A stretch of 64,000 nucleotides of DNA from Collybiopsis luxurians FD-317 M1 (lineage: Eukaryota > Basidiomycota > Agaricomycetes > Agaricales > Omphalotaceae), in the NCBI GenBank assembly GCA_000827265.1, contig KN834766.1:755368-819367 (forward strand), written 5' to 3'. Position 1 is the first letter of the stretch; every line of letters begins with the position of its first letter. Of the stretch, positions 58,508-64,000 are shown in pieces. The translations under genes were made by a program, and so were the position numbers. Below the pieces are notes generated by a model that saw nothing but the letters and a program-made list of their open reading frames with translations, did not search any database and was not told the origin of the DNA.

Positions 58508-60949
58508 ACTGGTTGGGAAGAAAGCTCCAACAATTATATACTGTACCATTTCAATCAGTTCGGCAAATTCCCACGATAAGCGCCCAAAAATTAATTCGGG
58601 AAAAAAAATTCAAAAAATCAAAAGAAAATTATTGGCGGGGTCTTTGAAAATCGGCTGTGACCTGTGACTGCCGAACTGATCGAAATGGTACAGTATATAT
58701 ATATAAGCGGAGGCAAAATATTGATTACTGCTCATTTGCAGTAAGTATACCGATGGAGATCAAAGTTGTTGACTCGTTGTTGACTTAAGTGGCAAGTACA
58801 GCCCCATAAGTTGTGATCAGTGCAAATGATCAAATTAGAACCCCGCATGATGCTGAGCTCATCACTTTAAATCCCAAATGTGATGACTAGGATGCAGCCT
58901 TGGCAGCTGCTTCAATAACGCAGAACCACATTACATGAAGTCCAACTATGCACATCTCTCCCCTTCATTTCATTTACCCAAGGGACTTTTTGTTGCATTC
59001 TCAACCACATTGTCCATTCTCGACAAACAGAAGCAAAACTTGTATATCATTATATGAAAGTCACATGAGATAGTATTGCAAACAAGATAGTACCACAAAG
59101 GAGATAGTACTGCAAATGAGATAGTACCGCAAATGAGATAGATATGTGAACCTAAATATAGTGCTGGCAATTCTAGTTGGTTTCAGATCATCAGCCTTCA
59201 ATAGACCACTGCCGGTTGTGATTGATTGAGAACTGTTGGAGACATCTGGTTGCGGGAAGTTGGAATTAGGCTATCACTTACTAGTGAGGCATTGAGTTTA
59301 TCCTAGTAAGACTGCAATTTTGTCCATTTCAAAGGAAGGCAATGCCCTTTGGCAGTTGGACTAGAGCAGAGCTTGACCGATAGAACAGGTATTTTCTTGA
59401 TCAGCATGTTTTCTGTTGTGCATTGTTTGGCTCCATAAACTATGTATATACAACATCCACAGTTAATATGAATGCTGTTCAAAGTTGAAGTGATGGAATG
59501 GACAGGCTTTCATTCATTTCATTATCAACAATATCTCCGGTTCTTACATTGCAGGTTACCCCCATTATGTGGTTTTCACGTGTGGCAGGGGATCTACAGC
59601 AGCAGCTTGTGAGCCAGTTGCAAGCTCACCCTCACTTCTCATGATCATGAATGCCCTGAGGACAGTTGTGCTTGTGCTGCATCAAGTTACTCCTTAGAAA
59701 ACCAGCATCTAAATCTTGGACCATTGCAATGCTATGTAGTATATTATAGAGAGAGGTATAGAGAGCAAATAAGTGATTGAACCAGGACCACAGGCTACTT
59801 AATTTCAGCTTGGCTCGGCTCTGGTTTGGCTTGACCCTCATAATTTAAAAAGAAAATAATCCTTGTGACCCTCATAATGCCAATGAGGTTGCAGCATGGA
59901 TACATACCTTTTCCGGGACTTTGACAAACAGGACCAAGACTCATGTACCAAATTCTTACTCTACATGCCTGAGGAATCAAGAGTTAATCACTGGCCATGA
60001 CTCACTTCAGCTTACCAGTAGTGTATACAAAAAAAAAAAAAAGACACAACACATGTCCAGAATGTTCAGATAATAGAAAATGACACAGAGTTTGCAGCAG
60101 TGCAAGATAGAAGAAAAGCAAGGGGAAAAAAGGAATGAATGTTCCTGTGAGGGCAACTTGTATAAGTTAGGTTATTGAAAGCAAAAGCAAAAGGCGTAAT
60201 AAAAAGAGAGGAGAGATATTTCATGATATTGATAGTCCCATGGTTACATTGTATTGGTAAAAACAAAGATTATCAGAGGAGGTACCATGTAGTTGAAGGA
60301 GAGCTTAAATATGAAAACTGTGCAAATATAGAATGCAGCGCAGAGGCTGAGGTTAAGGAAGAAGGTGCATTGTATTATTCTGCAGGTGCTTGTTTTCCAA
60401 TTCCAGTTTGAATGTTTAACCTGAGTTTTTTGTTAGTTAGAAGCCTTCACTCGCTGTGGCATATGCACATGGTAGTATTCCGACCAATCCAAGGGTTAGC
60501 CATTGCACGGAACTACTGACACCCAGAATTTGGACTGCTCTCTACCAAAACCCAGGATATCCTTCAATGATTCCAAAGAATGCTACCTTCATCAGCAGGA
60601 ACAGCTAGGAAAGCGCTGAAGCTGGTGTACTGTATTTAATCCAGATATAGGCTGAGAGTTCTTGTTGAATGAGGAAGACTTCATTTGTGGAGACTCGGAA
60701 AATTGGTTAATCTTCATCATCTGGAACAACAAGGCCCAAACAAGGCCCATAAAGAGCAAGTCAGTCAGTCAGTGATAAAAAATGCAGTGGGCACAAAAGT
60801 AGAAACTTGCAATTAACAAACTCTATGAAATCATTGTCTAAAACATCAGCCTTCCTTTAGCCCAAAAGCTCATTCATCCTGGGAATCTTGAGCTTGGAGG
60901 ATAACACAGAAGTGCAAGTGTTGGCAAGTTCTGTGACTCATAAATCTGC
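58508..60949. other. AT-rich non-coding 2.4 kb
   Basis: CpG-poor with no supported gene. Holds the 17-bp minisatellite at 59067 and an A-run near 60030-60041. Confidence 0.45.
59067..59134. repeat. 17-bp minisatellite, four units
   Basis: Unit GAGATAGTAYYGCAAAN occurs in four head-to-tail copies starting at 59067, 59084, 59101 and 59118; a partial fifth starts at 59135. Confidence 0.9.
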
Positions 60950-61270
60950 AGCATGTATTGAAGAATGTGAATAGGATTGAGAGGTTTAGAGAGGATGTTA
61001 TTAGGAGGACGGTGGTCTGCAGGTAATCCCTGAGGCAACGAATGTGATAGCGCTGAAACTTAAAGTACAATTGGCCATGATCATGTGACTTGGGCTGCCC
61101 TGGACAGTGGAATAGGTGAACGCGATGCATCTGCTTATACAAACAGTGGAGCCTCGAGGAATTGATGTTTCAGATTCTTTGTATGATTGTTTTAGTGAAT
61201 CAGTCTAAGGTCTTGCATGTGGATCTAATATTCTGGAGTAAAAACTTGCACAGTGCGGAGAATGACAAGG
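60950..61270 (+). pseudogene. Fragment of MDM12 (3' end) with insertion and CpG decay
   Basis: 60955-61014 parallels 53643-53702 (codons for KNVNRVERF.QDVIRKTV). About 61150-61190 continues with the sequence for EELVFPNFCTIVLA, and 61215-61250 matches the MDM12 3' flank near 53785-53810. About 135 extra bases sit between the two parts. Changes include TCGAG to TTGAG and TACG to TATG. It contains no start and is non-functional. Confidence 0.75.
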
Positions 61271-61768
61271 TATGTACTTATATATGTTAGAGCTAAGTAT
61301 ACAAAGAATCTGCAAAGAATGATAGTACCTAACTTAGTTACTCCTCTTGGTAGATCCCCAGCCTTGGAAAGAGAAAATGAATTATATAGATGACTATATT
61401 TGTCAATGCTCTTAATTTGTATGTAGCCCGCTGGATGTGCAACAGTGTACTTGACAGTGTGTAAACCTTCTAGAATTGAGGGCTTACGGATATTTGATCA
61501 ATTTCCTCTAGAATTTTTCTGGCTCAAGTTATCATGATATGATATTCTCCAATTAGACCCAAGCCAAGAAAGGTTGAATCAACCTTGATTAAGATATCTT
61601 GTTCACCAGTTCAATCTTCCATCCATTGAGCATCCTCCAAATGAGCAGACTTATATATTGTCTTAATAGTAATTATGCCAGAGCACATACTTACAACACA
61701 ACAAATAGTATTATACTACATGCAATGGAATCCTGCTTGTAAATACTCTACATGGTTTTACCTTACCT
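61271..61768. other. Unassigned 0.5 kb
   Basis: AT-rich; no gene seen. Confidence 0.45.
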
Positions 61769-62951
61769 CTACACAGTTGTAAGTGAATCAGAGCCCGGTC
61801 TGGGAGAATACCTGGGTGGCGGCTCATCACTGAGGACCTGTACTGAAGCATGCTCCCTGGCTTCAGTTTTTAGAGCTTGAGATTCCTCATTGATTAGCAA
61901 GGGCCCTGAGGAACCCAGCGGCGAATGGCTGTCAGGAGTATTAGAAGAAACTGAGACTAGAGCAGATCTTTGAGTGGTTACAGAAGAGGGGTTAGATGCA
62001 GACTGATGTAGGATGAATGGGTCAATATCATGCTGTGTGCAGCCCACAGTGCTGTAGTAACCCCTATTGAGGACTTGATGTCGATGGCGATGGCAATAGA
62101 ACAGTCCGACTATAGCAGCACCAAGAACAACCAGTCCCCCAATTATGGGTCCAATAATAACACCCGTTGCATTGGATTTGGAAGACCCAGCTGAAGTAGC
62201 AGCATTACTAGTGGCTGAAGTCAATGAGCTGGACGATGATGAGGTGATACTATCCACAGCTTCCTCGAACCTTGGAAACAGTTAAACTTAAAACACATGA
62301 AGATTTAGGAAAGCACAAACGTATACAAGGCATAGTCAAAATTGACCCAAACTTGGGTGGGGCCTGATGTTATTATAGCGAATTCGTGTGTGCCATTCTC
62401 CAAGCCTGTGGTAGAAAATGCCAAAGCATTGGACTGGAAGCTTGCAGGAGCAGGTTCTGATGTCAATGGAAAGTGAGTAAATGTCCCAGCCAAAGTGCCG
62501 TCGAGAGTGAAGTTGGCAGCAGTTTCTGCAGAAGCATTCTTGGGCCCAGGAGTATTTGCAAGGATGAAGAATATATAGACTGCGGTACCTTGGTAAAACC
62601 ATTGGAATTAGGATAAGTTGAGCAGTGAGGGGCCAGATATCATCTCTTACCAGTGAATTTAAATGTTATGGACATATTGTTGAACTTATAAGGTCTATAT
62701 GTTGCTGCTTTATAGGTGCCCATGAAGGCATTTGAAGTTGGAGGATTAAGAAAACAATCTGGGCATGAAGTGTCCTCCCATACACCAGACGTTGTCGGTA
62801 GATATGTTGGTACTTCTCCAGTCACGGAGTCTCCCCGAGTATCATCAATGGAGCAATTAATGGCAGTGCTGAAAGCCAAGGGAGTATTTGAAAGAGAGAC
62901 AAAAAGTAAAAGCGCATTAGGGAGAAGCAGAACAAATGATAGCAAAAACAT
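61769..62951 (-). CDS. Secretory single-pass membrane protein with galactose-binding-like ectodomain
   Basis: Exons (minus): 62651-62951, 62321-62588 and 61769-62270, giving 356 residues. The signal peptide is MFLLSFVLLLPNALLLFVSLS. The ectodomain (about 28-192) reads as beta strands of the kind common in basidiomycete membrane proteins: SIDDTRGD, YLPTTSGVWED, FMGTYKAATYRP, MSITFKFTGTAVYIFFILAN, AANFTLDGTLAGTF, LENGTHEFAII and WVNFDYALY, with several N-x-T/S sites. A serine-rich stalk precedes one helix (TGVIIGPIIGGLVVLGAAIV), then basic HRHRHQ. The cytosolic tail ends with a proline-rich DEPPPRYSP. I infer a plasma-membrane or cell-wall sensor-like protein; no enzyme signature is present. 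Confidence 0.75.
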
Positions 62952-63454
62952 AGTGGCTCGGAAAGAAAGCTAGGCAGACTCAAACAACTAAGTAGGTCCA
63001 GAATATTGATCACTTCAGAAGTTCCTCAGTTGCGAATAATATGGAGATCTGATTTTGTCAAGATCCAAGGATAGAATGCAGTCCGGTGTTGCTCCAGACA
63101 AATCGGCATATACTTACACCCCCGCACAGCTGTTGCCTCAAATATTTCCCGTATTTGTATTTCCTATCCTTTATGTACAGGCTATGTACTTGTATCTGGA
63201 CACTGGATTTGGACCCCGTTCCGGCGCCGTTGATTAATCTTCACTGGGTATAGGTATAACTAGACACACTCACACTCGTGCCTGGGCCTCACACTCACAC
63301 TCGGCAGACCCATGCTCACACTCGGCAAGCTCACACTCACACTCGGCCAGCTCACGCTCATACCCAGTCGGGATAATCGGGTAGTAGTATATACTAGCTG
63401 TTTATTGTATATCAAATACCACTTCTTCTCGTACCACCATCTCCCGTTGCACCC
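62952..63454. other. Intergenic with a CTCACACTCGG repeat
   Basis: No gene. Contains the tandem repeat listed at 63265-63365. Confidence 0.5.
63265..63365. repeat. Imperfect tandem repeat CTCACACTCGGCAG-type
   Basis: Six to seven imperfect units of CTCACACTCGG with short spacers (CAGACCCATG, CAAG, CCAG) over about 100 bases. Confidence 0.75.
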
Positions 63455-64000
63455 ATGGTTGGGCAACAGAATGATGAGCAGCTTCAGAATCTCATCGGAT
63501 GCATTCCATCAGATCTTCTACATAAATTTCGTGATGAAGTATGTGCTCCCATCATCATCACACTTCCATCAGATGCGCGTCGTTACTGTTTAGATTACTC
63601 ATGCGTCTATTCTACAGTGTTACAATGCCGAGTATATTGAGAGGAACCCTGTGAAGTTTCTCAGCTTTACCTGGATTGATTTCGACGCGTTATGTGACTA
63701 TTTGCGACACGAAGGCCATGAAGATCTTAAATGTGTGTAAATATTTGTATTATGGACTAAGTCGTACTATAAATGCGTTTATGCTAGCATCGGAACCCCA
63801 TATCAAGCAAGAAGATGCCGAAATTGACAACTCAGCAATGTTCCCTGCCTCGGCTGTTGTGTGAACACACGTAGAGAAGGATCAGAGTGGAAATGAATCT
63901 ATCTATATCTACGACTCTGATGAAGCATCTGAAAGAGAAGATGGTATTTTTTTTACTCAGATATTGCTGCTTCTTACTCCGCTGAATCTTTGTTCCCTAG
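63455..64000 (+). pseudogene. Unrecognised gene cut by the window edge, with in-frame TGA
   Basis: Exon 1 from ATG 63455 (MVGQQNDEQLQNLIGCIPSD...HKFRDE, ends about 63538) joins CYNAEYIERNPVKFLSFTWIDF in a second exon (about 63618-63730) and, after another intron, SSEPHIKQEDAEIDN in a third (from about 63791). The frame then meets TGA at 63862-63864, but an acidic open stretch (DSDEASERED) continues in the same frame to about 63943 and ends at a GTATTT donor. Either the protein ends at about 90 residues or a sense codon has mutated. The family is unknown; polar, no membrane segment. Confidence 0.4.

Overview
This window is genomic DNA from a filamentous basidiomycete, most likely an agaricomycete (mushroom-forming fungus). 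The genes have many short introns of about 45-65 bases with GT..AG borders. Several families are typical of that group: SC15-like secreted proteins, a fruit-body-specific-protein-like secreted protein, a DUF6534-type membrane protein, basidiomycete arrestin-like proteins and F-box/leucine-rich proteins with short 5' exons. I could not assign genus or species.

Layout. 0-6 kb holds decayed material: three degenerate copies resembling acireductone dioxygenase, then a pair of tiny three-exon coiled-coil genes, of which one is intact and one is broken. 6-11.3 kb is a clean tandem triplication (about 2 kb unit) of a secreted protein with a hydrophobic C-terminal half, promoters included. 13.5-25.7 kb is a gene-rich core: a Cdc4-like F-box/WD40 protein, a DUF6534 membrane protein, an arrestin-like protein, D-aminoacyl-tRNA deacylase and a PPIL1-like cyclophilin. 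The last two are divergent across 146 bases. A 577-bp MITE with TA duplications lies between the membrane-protein and arrestin genes. 25.7-30.5 kb is poor in genes and contains a 150-bp-class minisatellite. 30.6-34.1 kb is a Zn(II)2Cys6 transcription factor.

34.8-46 kb carries three same-strand F-box paralogues. They are split by a transposon graveyard: a Copia pol fragment, a solo LTR with perfect 5-bp target-site duplication, a gag remnant with PPT and 3' LTR, and a 195-bp palindrome inside gag. This block is almost free of CpG, and the depletion runs into the 3' exon of the neighbouring F-box gene. 46.4-55 kb is again core: ELP3, the fruit-body-type secreted protein, MDM12 (ERMES) and a small HVA1/TUDOR-domain protein. 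55.8-63 kb has two paralogous single-pass membrane proteins. The distal one is intact; the proximal one is a pseudogene with two frameshifts, a nonsense codon and a 1.3-kb insertion in an intron. A CpG-mutated fragment of MDM12 lies between them. The right edge cuts into an unrecognised gene that carries an in-frame stop.

The core genes serve separate housekeeping roles (ubiquitin ligase, tRNA proofreading, spliceosomal-type cyclophilin, tRNA/histone acetylation by Elongator, ER-mitochondria tethering) and do not form a pathway cluster. I see no biosynthetic cluster, CRISPR array, tRNA or rRNA. The most unusual signals are local duplication followed by decay, and the CpG-depleted transposon block eroding its neighbours. 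All exon borders were placed by reading the sequence and by family similarity from memory; no search was run.
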